A program made the translations under genes and the position numbers. A stretch of DNA of 64,000 nt from Zobellia russellii (lineage in GTDB: Bacteria; Bacteroidota; Bacteroidia; Flavobacteriales; Flavobacteriaceae): positions 248,001-312,000 of the forward strand of contig NZ_JACSOI010000003.1 of assembly GCF_018728565.1 (NCBI RefSeq), in the 5' to 3' direction. Below the pieces are notes generated by a model. It searched no databases and was not told where the DNA came from. It was given only the letters and a program-made list of their open reading frames with translations. Positions 16,472-24,305 of the stretch are shown piece after piece (within the stretch, counting starts at the first letter, position 1; every line of letters begins with the position of its first letter).

Positions 16472-17437
16472 ATGAAGATTTTAAAGAATGTATTGATGCT
16501 TTTGGGCGTCTTTTTTGTTGTGAGCACTTTGATATTTGCTGTACAGAGCAATGCCGAGCCTGCCAAGGGCGACGCAGATGTTCTGGAAAACGAAATGAAG
16601 GAAATAGATAAGAACGTTGCCGATGGTTACCGGATTTCGGCTATAGAGATTCCGGAAAATTTAAATTTTGCAGGTGAGATTGTTCCGCAGGATGACCCTG
16701 AGGTAATGGAGCGCATTGACCGTGAGTTTTTGGTAAACACCTATTGGCAATCCAATGCTGTTTTGTTGATCAAAAGGGCCAATATGTATTTTCCTATTAT
16801 AGAGCCAATTCTTGCCAAAAATGGTATTCCAGATGATTTTAAATATTTGGCAGTTGCAGAAAGCGGACTTCAAAATGTGGTCTCGCATGCAGGTGCTGCT
16901 GGTTTTTGGCAGATAATGAAGGCCACAGGGCAGGAACATGGCTTAGAGGTAAACAGGAACGTAGATGAACGTTACAACTTAGAAAAAGCTACTGAAGTGG
17001 CCTGTGAGTATTTGAATAGGAACTACAAAAGATATGGCAGTTGGACATTGACGGCGGCGTCCTATAATGCCGGAGCAGGTGCTATCAACAAATATTTGGG
17101 TATCCAGCAGGTGAGTGATTATTACGACCTTTTGTTGGGCCAGGAAACTGGTAGATATGTATTCCGTATTATGGCAATAAAGGAAATATTGAGTCACCCT
17201 GAAAAATATGGTTTTGATATAGATAAAGAAGATATGTACCAAGCTGTACCAACTTTTAAGGTTGAGGTAGACGAGCCCGTATTGAGTTTTGCCGATTTTG
17301 CGCAGCAGTATGAAATCAACTATAAAATTCTTAAAAGACATAACCCTTGGCTGCGGGAGGCACATTTAAATAACAGCTCCCGTAAAAAATATACTATTGA
17401 AATCCCAAATAAAGGATATTATAGGGTTAGCAAATAA
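16472..17437 (+). CDS. Lytic transglycosylase (SLT domain) with degenerate LysM-like tail
   Basis: Periplasmic murein-cleaving enzyme of 321 residues. It has an N-terminal signal or anchor helix (about 7-24) and a goose-lysozyme-like SLT domain, with catalytic Glu130 in VAESGLQNVVSHAGAAGFWQ and the family motif AASYNAGAGAIN. The C-terminal 60 residues (FADFAQQYEINYKILKRHN...) resemble a LysM repeat and may bind peptidoglycan. This is the MltD-type arrangement. It stands alone, with its own promoter and an inverted repeat after it. Confidence 0.85.
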   Translation: MKILKNVLMLLGVFFVVSTLIFAVQSNAEPAKGDADVLENEMKEIDKNVADGYRISAIEIPENLNFAGEIVPQDDPEVMERIDREFLVNTYWQSNAVLLIKRANMYFPIIEPILAKNGIPDDFKYLAVAESGLQNVVSHAGAAGFWQIMKATGQEHGLEVNRNVDERYNLEKATEVACEYLNRNYKRYGSWTLTAASYNAGAGAINKYLGIQQVSDYYDLLLGQETGRYVFRIMAIKEILSHPEKYGFDIDKEDMYQAVPTFKVEVDEPVLSFADFAQQYEINYKILKRHNPWLREAHLNNSSRKKYTIEIPNKGYYRVSK

Positions 17438-17447
17438 TCTTAAAGGT

Positions 17448-17486
17448 CTCAATACGGTTATATAAAATTCGTATTGAGGCTGTTTT
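17448..17486 (+). terminator. Inverted repeat after the transglycosylase gene
   Basis: Arms CTCAATACG (17448-17456) and CGTATTGAG (17470-17478) with a 13-base AT-rich loop, followed by GCTGTTTTA. The T tract is short, so this is a moderate terminator. Confidence 0.6.
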
Positions 17487-17559
17487 ACTCCATTTTATTT
17501 CCCATCTTTATATAGTAGCTGATTTTGGCTGAACTTGGCCTTATTCGGTGGTAAGAAAG

Positions 17560-19032
17560 ATGGATACAACACTAAATTTTTTTAATAATAATCTTTGGTT
17601 GATACTTTTGGGTATTAACTATGGGCTTGTTATTGTGCTGTCTTTCTTTATCCTTCTAAAAAATAAAAACCCGGTAAAAACACTTTCTTTTCTTTTTGCC
17701 TTGGCTGTACTGCCTTTTCTTGGGTTGATTGTATACTATTTGTTTGGGCAAGACTATCGGAAATCAAAGATTTTTGAAAAGAAGTATTTTTTGGACAATC
17801 AAAAGATAAAGGAATGGCGGGCTAACTTTCGGCTGGACTCTAGTGAGCGGGAAGATTTTGAGGAAACTTATGGGGAAGGTATTTTTAAAGTATATAAATT
17901 GCTGAAAAACAATGAGAAAGCGGTTCTTACTTTTGATAATAATGTTGAGATTTTAATAAATGGCGAAGAAAAATTTAAACGACTGTTCGAAGATTTAAGA
18001 AACGCGGAAAGTCATATACACCTAGAATATTTTGTTTTGTTTGATGATGAGCTTGGAAATAAACTCATTAGTATTCTCATGGATAAGGCAAAATCTGGGG
18101 TTAAAGTTAGGTTGGTTTATGATGATGTAGGTAGTAAAATTTCAAATAGAGTAAAGAAAAATATGACCAAAGCCGGAATAGAGCACTATGCCTTTATGCC
18201 GGTACTTTTTTCAAATTCTACGGGAAAACTCAATTATAGAGACCACAGGAAGATAATTGTGATAGATGGTAAGGTAGGGTATGTTGGCGGAATAAACTTG
18301 GCGCAACGCTATGATAACAGCTATAAGAACCCGCGTTATTGGCGTGATACACATTTAAGGTTGCAGGGTGGGGCAGTAGGTTCTTTACAGTCTTCTTTTT
18401 TGTTAAATTGGAACTTTGCTTCCAATAATGAAGTTGATATAGAGAAGTCTTTCTTCCCGCAGAATAAACCCGAAACAGAGAAACCTGTGGCGGTTCAGAT
18501 TGCCGCTAGTGGTCCGGATACGGACTGGGCCAATATTATGGAAGCTATTTTTTGTGCTATTAGTTCGGCTAAGGAGCGTATTTATATTACATCTCCATAT
18601 TTTATGCCTAATGATGCCATTTTAACAGCTTTGACTACGGCTGCAAGAAGCGGACTGGATGTAAGGGTCATAGTTCCTTATGAATCCGATTCATGGGCCG
18701 CACAGTACGCAGGTGATTCATATATTGAGCATTGCCTGGAATCGGGTATCAGAATCTACAGGTATTGTAAAGGTTTTATCCATGCCAAGACTATGGTAAT
18801 CGATAATCAATTTTCAACGGTAGGAACGGCTAATTTAGATTATAGAAGCTTTTCTATCAATTTTGAAATAAATGCCATGATTTATAACCAAGAAATAAAC
18901 CGCCAACTCGCAACCAACTTTTTTGATGATTTGGAGGAGTGCGAAGAGGTAGAACTTGAAAGATGGCAAAACCGCGGTTTACGCCGTAAGCTAAAAGAAT
19001 CTTTTAGTCGGTTATGGGCTCCGTTGTTATAG
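17560..19032 (+). CDS. cls: Cardiolipin synthase (phospholipase D family)
   Basis: Inner-membrane enzyme joining two phosphatidylglycerol molecules, or a related phospholipid transfer. The ATG at 17560 gives 490 residues; a GTG four codons earlier is less likely. Two N-terminal membrane helices (PLDc_N region, about 10-70) are followed by two HKD motifs, HRKIIVIDGKVGYVGG and HAKTMVIDNQFSTVGT, each with the His-Lys-Asp set. These features define bacterial Cls. The gene is convergent with the TPR membrane protein gene. Confidence 0.93.
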   Translation: MDTTLNFFNNNLWLILLGINYGLVIVLSFFILLKNKNPVKTLSFLFALAVLPFLGLIVYYLFGQDYRKSKIFEKKYFLDNQKIKEWRANFRLDSSEREDFEETYGEGIFKVYKLLKNNEKAVLTFDNNVEILINGEEKFKRLFEDLRNAESHIHLEYFVLFDDELGNKLISILMDKAKSGVKVRLVYDDVGSKISNRVKKNMTKAGIEHYAFMPVLFSNSTGKLNYRDHRKIIVIDGKVGYVGGINLAQRYDNSYKNPRYWRDTHLRLQGGAVGSLQSSFLLNWNFASNNEVDIEKSFFPQNKPETEKPVAVQIAASGPDTDWANIMEAIFCAISSAKERIYITSPYFMPNDAILTALTTAARSGLDVRVIVPYESDSWAAQYAGDSYIEHCLESGIRIYRYCKGFIHAKTMVIDNQFSTVGTANLDYRSFSINFEINAMIYNQEINRQLATNFFDDLEECEEVELERWQNRGLRRKLKESFSRLWAPLL

Positions 19033-19058
19033 TATTTTCACTAACCACTAACTACAAC

Positions 19059-19574
19059 CTAAATCTTCTTCATTTGCTGCTGCATCATTTTTATTTGGTC
19101 AGTAAGCATATTACTTTTATCAAGCTTTTTGGCTTCTTGTAGAAGTGTAGTGGCTTCTCTTTTTCTTCTTTTTTGCATTGCAATTCCCGCAAGGCTTAAT
19201 TTGGCCATGGCTACATCATAATCCATGGTAAGACCAAGTTTTAGAGCCTTTTTAAAGTACTTCTCGGCTTGGGTAAGATTTTTTTGAGAGAGAATAATAC
19301 CGTGTAGGTAGTTAAAATACCCTTGCTGTTTTGTAACTAGGGCGGCCTCAGGGTTCTTTATTTTGCTCAACCACTTTTGTGTGCCTTCTAAATCTTGTTT
19401 TCTCATACGGAGAAAGGCCAATAGAATAATCTCGTTTCTGAAATAAAGAAAAATGAAGATTAGGGATAGTAGAATTAAAAAGATTCCATTACCAATATAT
19501 CCTTCTATAAATTGATATACGGCGTAAGCTATAATAAGTCCTGCTATGACAAGTTTAAGATTTTTATTGAACAT
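19059..19574 (-). CDS. Membrane-anchored TPR-like protein, function unknown
   Basis: Protein of 171 residues: two N-terminal membrane helices (about 8-25 and 29-46), then a helical region with at least two TPR-like units (YFNYLHGIILSQKNLTQAEKYFKKAL and AMAKLSLAGIAMQKRRKREATTLLQEA). It follows the DUF6263 gene by five bases and is presumably co-transcribed. TPRs suggest a scaffold for protein contacts at the membrane. No known family name is recognised with certainty. Confidence 0.6.
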   Translation of the reverse strand: MFNKNLKLVIAGLIIAYAVYQFIEGYIGNGIFLILLSLIFIFLYFRNEIILLAFLRMRKQDLEGTQKWLSKIKNPEAALVTKQQGYFNYLHGIILSQKNLTQAEKYFKKALKLGLTMDYDVAMAKLSLAGIAMQKRRKREATTLLQEAKKLDKSNMLTDQIKMMQQQMKKI

Positions 19575-19579
19575 GTGTA

Positions 19580-20485
19580 TTAATTATTGATCGGTTCGTT
19601 TAAATTCGTTAGAAGCTCATATGTAATGGTAGACTCTATGGTCGTAGGTATTTCCTGATCGCCCATTTGCGTCATTGTAGAGGATCCAGTGGAAACACCT
19701 TCTACAGTCATCTTTTTGATGAAACCAGTAGTTGCACTAGTGGTAATGTTCGTTTTTTGAGAGCCTTTAAGCTTCATTGTGGTTGCTGCTTCCGTTACGT
19801 TCATTGTAACTTTGGCCGCTCCTGTTATATTTATGGTATCTGCGTTTAAAGCTTTCAACGTCCATATGTTGTCTGCTTGCAATTTTCCTGTATACTGGTT
19901 TTTCCAAGTATCTCCCACTTTTACTTTTTTACGTGGATAAATGAAGGTCATTTGCTTATAACTGTTAGAAAGCGCCTCTGATCCAAATTCTTTTTGCAAT
20001 GACTTTTTCATCATATTCAATGAAAATTCATCTTTAAGGCCAGATGCTTCTGCCATTTTTACCACAAGACTATCGCCCCCTTTTACTTCAAGGATATCTC
20101 CTGTTTTGGCAAGGGTAATATTTACAGGCCTATTTAAAAGACTGTTGAATATTTGGGATTGCATATCATTTTCATTAACCTCTTGAGCGTGTACATCCAT
20201 CAATTCACCTTGAATGCTAGAGGTCATGTTTAAGTTTAGGTCCTTGAATTTTAAAGCTATTCTGTAGGTGGTGTCCCTTACTTCCAGTACCTTGAACTCT
20301 AAAACACCATTGATCTTATTGGTAAGGATGTGCGAGGCACCATCCAGTTCTTGTGTTATAATTTGTTGTGCGTTTTGTTTTACTGTGAAGACAGCATTTT
20401 TCTTCAATTTGTACTCAAGTTGTGTCTGGGCTAAAGAAACGGTACTTGAAAGAACAATGAAAATAATGCTCAAAAAGTTTCTCAT
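19580..20485 (-). CDS. DUF6263 family secreted protein
   Basis: Protein of 301 residues with a signal peptide (cleavage near VSLAQ) and a beta-rich body. It contains YPRKKVKVGDTWKNQYTG and a repeated Thr/Ser-rich C-terminal half (TKNITTSATTGFIKKMTVEGVSTGS type strands). The pattern matches DUF6263 proteins of Bacteroidota, which resemble lipoprotein-localisation or bacterial lipid-binding folds. A -7 box TACTTTTG lies 34 bases upstream. Likely periplasmic; function unknown. Confidence 0.7.
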   Translation of the reverse strand: MRNFLSIIFIVLSSTVSLAQTQLEYKLKKNAVFTVKQNAQQIITQELDGASHILTNKINGVLEFKVLEVRDTTYRIALKFKDLNLNMTSSIQGELMDVHAQEVNENDMQSQIFNSLLNRPVNITLAKTGDILEVKGGDSLVVKMAEASGLKDEFSLNMMKKSLQKEFGSEALSNSYKQMTFIYPRKKVKVGDTWKNQYTGKLQADNIWTLKALNADTINITGAAKVTMNVTEAATTMKLKGSQKTNITTSATTGFIKKMTVEGVSTGSSTMTQMGDQEIPTTIESTITYELLTNLNEPINN

Positions 20486-20518
20486 AGATTGATTTTATTG
20501 CGAAAATCCGATTTTGGC

Positions 20519-20526
20519 AAAAGTAA
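20519..20526 (-). promoter_or_regulatory. -7 element TACTTTTG of the DUF6263 gene
   Basis: Exact TAnnTTTG match on the minus strand upstream of the ATG at 20485. The -33 element is weak (CTG). Confidence 0.5.
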
Positions 20527-20581
20527 TAAAAACCTATCGCTAGGCAGTAGGCATTCAATAAAAATATTTTTCAAAATGTAT

Positions 20582-20611
20582 TTGCCAAAGAGAAAACTCT
20601 TTGTATATTTG
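20582..20611 (+). promoter_or_regulatory. rpmH promoter TTG-N19-TATATTTG
   Basis: TTG 20582-20584, a 19-base spacer and TATATTTG 20604-20611: a full-consensus promoter, as expected for a highly expressed ribosomal gene. Start predicted near 20618. Confidence 0.88.
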
Positions 20612-20670
20612 CGCCCAGTTTTAGCGAGCGGTTTCGCAAACTTGTATCACACAAAGAAAAGGATAATACA

Positions 20671-20838
20671 ATGCCCGGACAGAAAAGAACATATCAGCCT
20701 TCAAAGAGAAAGAGAAGAAATAAACATGGATTTAGGGAGCGTATGGCATCCGTAAATGGAAGAAAAGTTTTAGCTCGTAGAAGAGCTAAAGGAAGAAAAA
20801 AACTTTCTGTATCCTCTGAACCGAGACACAAGAAATAA
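20671..20838 (+). CDS. rpmH: 50S ribosomal protein L34
   Basis: Small basic ribosomal protein of 55 residues starting [15 protein letters not shown] and containing the L34 hallmark [11 protein letters not shown] and [13 protein letters not shown]. It is slightly longer than the usual 44-53 residues because of an N-terminal MPGQ extension and the Bacteroidota C-terminal tail [10 protein letters not shown]. It has its own consensus promoter and terminator. It is not next to rnpA, yidC or dnaA, unlike the arrangement near oriC in many bacteria. Confidence 0.97.
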   Translation: MPGQKRTYQPSKRKRRNKHGFRERMASVNGRKVLARRRAKGRKKLSVSSEPRHKK

Positions 20839-20864
20839 TGATATTATTTTTTAAGAAATATATA

Positions 20865-20897
20865 GGTGTTACTTTTTATAAGTAACACCTTTTTTTA
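20865..20897 (+). terminator. Intrinsic terminator after rpmH
   Basis: Arms GGTGTTACTT (20865-20874) and AAGTAACACC (20880-20889) with a five-base loop, followed by eight T residues. Confidence 0.93.
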
Positions 20898-20957
20898 TGT
20901 CAGATTTGTACTGATATTTGTAACAATTTAATGCCAAAGTTTTAAAGAATACAACTA

Positions 20958-23813
20958 ATGCCCAAAAGAAAAGATTTAAAATCCATACTACTGATCGGTT
21001 CCGGTCCAATCGTTATAGGTCAAGCTTGTGAATTTGATTATGCAGGTTCGCAATCATTACGTTCATTGCGAGAAGACGGTATTGAAACTATTTTAATTAA
21101 CAGCAACCCTGCTACAATCATGACGGACCCTTCCATGGCCGATCATGTGTATTTAAAACCGTTGACTACCAAATCGATAATTGAAATTCTAAAGGAACAC
21201 CCTCAAATTGATGCAGTGCTACCCACTATGGGTGGCCAAACCGCTTTAAATTTATGTATAGAGGCAGATGAAAAAGGAATTTGGAAAGACTTTGGAGTAG
21301 ATCTTATCGGGGTAGATATTGATGCCATAAATATTACAGAAGACCGTGAAAAATTTCGTGAGCTAATGCTTAAAATCGGTGTTGGTATGGCACCGCAAGC
21401 TACGGCCACTTCCTTCTTAAAAGGTAAGGAGATTGCACAAGAGTTTGGTTTTCCTTTAGTAATTAGAGCGTCATATACCTTGGGTGGAGCAGGGGCTTCA
21501 ATAGTTTACAAACCAGAAGATTTTGATGAACATTTAAGTCGTGGTCTGGAGATTTCCCCTATTCACGAGGTAATGATAGATAAAGCCCTTATGGGGTGGA
21601 AAGAGTATGAATTGGAGTTGCTACGGGATAAGAACGATAACGTGGTTATTATTTGTACCATAGAAAATATGGATCCCATGGGTATCCATACCGGAGATTC
21701 CATTACGGTTGCTCCGGCTATGACTTTATCTGATAGAACTTTTCAAAAAATGCGTGATATGGCTATCCATATGATGCGTAGTATTGGAGATTTTGCAGGA
21801 GGGTGTAACGTTCAGTTTGCTGTTAGCCCAGATGATGAAGAAGATATTATTGCTATTGAGATTAACCCAAGGGTTTCGCGTTCATCGGCATTGGCCTCAA
21901 AAGCTACAGGTTACCCTATTGCTAAGATTGCTACCAAGTTGGCTATTGGGTATCACTTGGACGAGTTGGATAATCAGATTACAAAATCAACATCTGCTTT
22001 ATTTGAACCAACACTAGATTATGTAATCGTAAAAATACCAAGATGGAACTTTGATAAATTTGAAGGTTCCGATCGCACGTTAGGTCTTCAAATGAAGTCT
22101 GTAGGTGAGGTTATGGGTATTGGACGTTCATTTCAAGAAGCGCTACATAAAGCAACTCAATCCTTAGAAATAAAAAGAAACGGATTAGGTGCAGATGGTA
22201 AAGGGTATAGTAACTACGACCAGATTATTCAGAAATTGACTGTTCCTAGTTGGGATAGGGTCTTTGTAATTTATGATGCTATTCAATTGGGTATTCCTTT
22301 GAGAAGGATTCATGAGATTACCAAGATAGATATGTGGTTCTTAAAGCAGTATGAAGAACTTCATTTGCTAGAAAAAGAGATTTCTACCTACACGATTGCA
22401 ACGCTTAACAAGGAGTTGATGTTGGAGGCCAAGCAAAAAGGTTTTGCCGATAGGCAAATTGCCCATATGCTGGATTGCTATGAGAGCGAAGTGCACAAAA
22501 AACGTACGGAAGAAATGAACATCAATAGGGTCTATAAATTGGTAGATACCTGTGCCGCCGAATTTAAGGCGATGACTCCTTACTACTATTCGACTTTTGA
22601 AGCGGAAATAGAAAAACCGGACGGAACACGTTATGTTGAGAACGATAGCGTTGTTACCGATCGTAAGAAAATTGTTGTTCTAGGTTCCGGACCAAACCGA
22701 ATTGGACAGGGAATTGAGTTTGATTACTGTTGTGTTCACGGTGTACTTGCCGCTGCTGAATGTGGTTATGAGACCATAATGATAAACTGTAATCCTGAAA
22801 CGGTTTCAACGGATTTTGATACGGCGGACAAGCTTTATTTTGAGCCTGTTTTTTGGGAGCATATCTATGATATTATCCGTCATGAGAATCCAGAAGGTGT
22901 AATCGTTCAATTAGGTGGGCAAACCGCACTGAAACTTGCGGAGAAACTAGAGAAATATGGTGTTAAGATATTAGGTACCAGCTTTAAGGCTTTGGATCTT
23001 GCGGAAGATCGCGGTAGCTTCTCAGAACTTTTAAAAGAAAACAATATTCCTTTCCCTGAGTTTGGGGTTGCAGAAACGGCAGATGAGGCTTTGGCTTTAG
23101 CGGATAAGCTTAATTTCCCATTATTAGTAAGACCATCCTATGTTCTTGGAGGCCAAGGAATGAAGATTGTAATCAACAAAGAAGAGTTAGAAGAGCATGT
23201 GGTGGATCTTCTTAGAAAGATACCGAACAATAAGTTGCTTTTAGATCATTACTTGGACGGTGCTATAGAAGCGGAAGCCGATGCAATCTGTGATGGTGAA
23301 GATGTTTATATCATTGGTATAATGGAGCATATTGAGCCTTGTGGAATCCACTCTGGAGACTCTAATGCTACCTTGCCACCGTTTAACTTGGGCGAGTTTG
23401 TCATGCAACAGATAAAAGACCATACCAAGAAGATTGCTTTAGCTTTGAACACGGTAGGTCTGATAAATATTCAGTTTGCTGTTAAAGATGATATGGTTTA
23501 CATCATTGAAGCTAACCCAAGAGCATCCAGAACAGTACCGTTTATTGCAAAAGCTTATAAAGAGCCTTACGTAAATTACGCTACCAAAGTAATGCTAGGG
23601 GATAAGAAAGTAAAAGATTTTGATTTTAAACCAGAGCTTAAAGGTTTTGCCATTAAACAACCGGTCTTTTCTTTTAATAAGTTCCCTAATGTAAACAAAA
23701 ACTTAGGTCCTGAAATGAAGAGTACGGGAGAGAGTATCCTCTTTATAGATAGTTTAAAGGATGATGAGTTTTATAACCTTTACGCTAGGAGAAAGATGTA
23801 TTTGAGCAAGTAA
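20958..23813 (+). CDS. carB: Carbamoyl-phosphate synthase large subunit lacking the MGS domain
   Basis: Synthetase subunit that makes carbamoyl phosphate for pyrimidine and arginine synthesis. It has two homologous halves, each with a preATP-grasp start (LLIGSGPIVIGQACEFDY near residue 11, VLGSGPNRIGQGIEFDY near 575) and an ATP-grasp domain. ATP-grasp motifs include TLGGAGASIV, YVLGGQGMKIV and EINPRVSRSSALASKATGYP. The protein ends after the second ATP-grasp domain at 951 residues. E. coli CarB has 1073 residues, and its C-terminal MGS-like allosteric domain (UMP, IMP and ornithine binding) is absent here. A strong terminator follows; no carA lies in the window. Confidence 0.97.
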   Translation: MPKRKDLKSILLIGSGPIVIGQACEFDYAGSQSLRSLREDGIETILINSNPATIMTDPSMADHVYLKPLTTKSIIEILKEHPQIDAVLPTMGGQTALNLCIEADEKGIWKDFGVDLIGVDIDAINITEDREKFRELMLKIGVGMAPQATATSFLKGKEIAQEFGFPLVIRASYTLGGAGASIVYKPEDFDEHLSRGLEISPIHEVMIDKALMGWKEYELELLRDKNDNVVIICTIENMDPMGIHTGDSITVAPAMTLSDRTFQKMRDMAIHMMRSIGDFAGGCNVQFAVSPDDEEDIIAIEINPRVSRSSALASKATGYPIAKIATKLAIGYHLDELDNQITKSTSALFEPTLDYVIVKIPRWNFDKFEGSDRTLGLQMKSVGEVMGIGRSFQEALHKATQSLEIKRNGLGADGKGYSNYDQIIQKLTVPSWDRVFVIYDAIQLGIPLRRIHEITKIDMWFLKQYEELHLLEKEISTYTIATLNKELMLEAKQKGFADRQIAHMLDCYESEVHKKRTEEMNINRVYKLVDTCAAEFKAMTPYYYSTFEAEIEKPDGTRYVENDSVVTDRKKIVVLGSGPNRIGQGIEFDYCCVHGVLAAAECGYETIMINCNPETVSTDFDTADKLYFEPVFWEHIYDIIRHENPEGVIVQLGGQTALKLAEKLEKYGVKILGTSFKALDLAEDRGSFSELLKENNIPFPEFGVAETADEALALADKLNFPLLVRPSYVLGGQGMKIVINKEELEEHVVDLLRKIPNNKLLLDHYLDGAIEAEADAICDGEDVYIIGIMEHIEPCGIHSGDSNATLPPFNLGEFVMQQIKDHTKKIALALNTVGLINIQFAVKDDMVYIIEANPRASRTVPFIAKAYKEPYVNYATKVMLGDKKVKDFDFKPELKGFAIKQPVFSFNKFPNVNKNLGPEMKSTGESILFIDSLKDDEFYNLYARRKMYLSK

Positions 23814-23835
23814 TTTGTTTGAAGTAAATATCAGA

Positions 23836-23871
23836 AAAGCCGTAACAAGATAGTTGTTACGGCTTTTTTTT
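23836..23871 (+). terminator. Intrinsic terminator after carB
   Basis: Arms of 13 bp (23836-23848 and 23854-23866) with loop GATAG and a T tract. The shape is classical. Confidence 0.93.
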
Positions 23872-23939
23872 ATAGCTTACTTTTAGCTTAAATATGTTCT
23901 GTTTTGTTCATGGAATTTGCTAGTGAAGTGGGTAGGCGA

Positions 23940-24290
23940 TTAGTTAAACCACACTGCGTAACGTTTTCGGCGTAGTTCCAATGCTAGGGTTTCTTCCATT
24001 TTTAAAGCCTCTGCTCTGGTGTTTAGAGGTTTAATATGGTTGTAAAGACTTGGTCTTAGATAGGAACCGTATTTTTTTACAATGCTGGAAGAAAGATTGT
24101 GTCCCTTTTTGCTTAAGCTTCCCTTTTTGTGTTGTTCAAAACGTTCTTTGGGTGTTTTGCTGGTCATACCTACATACAGACATTCTAAAACTCCATTAAA
24201 TTGTGGATTTGCTTCACGAAAACGTCTGTTTTCCGTGAAAACTTTTTTAGAAAGTTCTATAACGTAAATCTGATATTGAGTTTCGGCCAT
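23940..24290 (-). CDS. GIY-YIG domain protein
   Basis: Protein of 116 residues with the two short motifs of the GIY-YIG fold: QIYVIEL at the start and LYVGMTSKTPKERFEQHKKG (about 37-56), including the catalytic-type Arg. A late glutamate lies in KMEETLALELRR. Small GIY-YIG proteins of this size are seen in Bacteroidota, but their nuclease activity is mostly untested. The gene starts 15 bases after the hybrid kinase gene and is probably in its operon. Confidence 0.7.
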   Translation of the reverse strand: MAETQYQIYVIELSKKVFTENRRFREANPQFNGVLECLYVGMTSKTPKERFEQHKKGSLSKKGHNLSSSIVKKYGSYLRPSLYNHIKPLNTRAEALKMEETLALELRRKRYAVWFN

Positions 24291-24305
24291 TTAAAAATAG
24301 ATTAT

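Noticed and set aside
20489-20755. 88-residue ORF over the rpmH promoter
   Set aside because: It lies in another frame across the promoter and start of rpmH; rpmH itself is a perfect L34 match.
20671-20838. rpmH as a sign of a nearby replication origin
   Set aside because: No dnaA, rnpA, gidA or dnaN genes and no DnaA-box cluster were seen around it.
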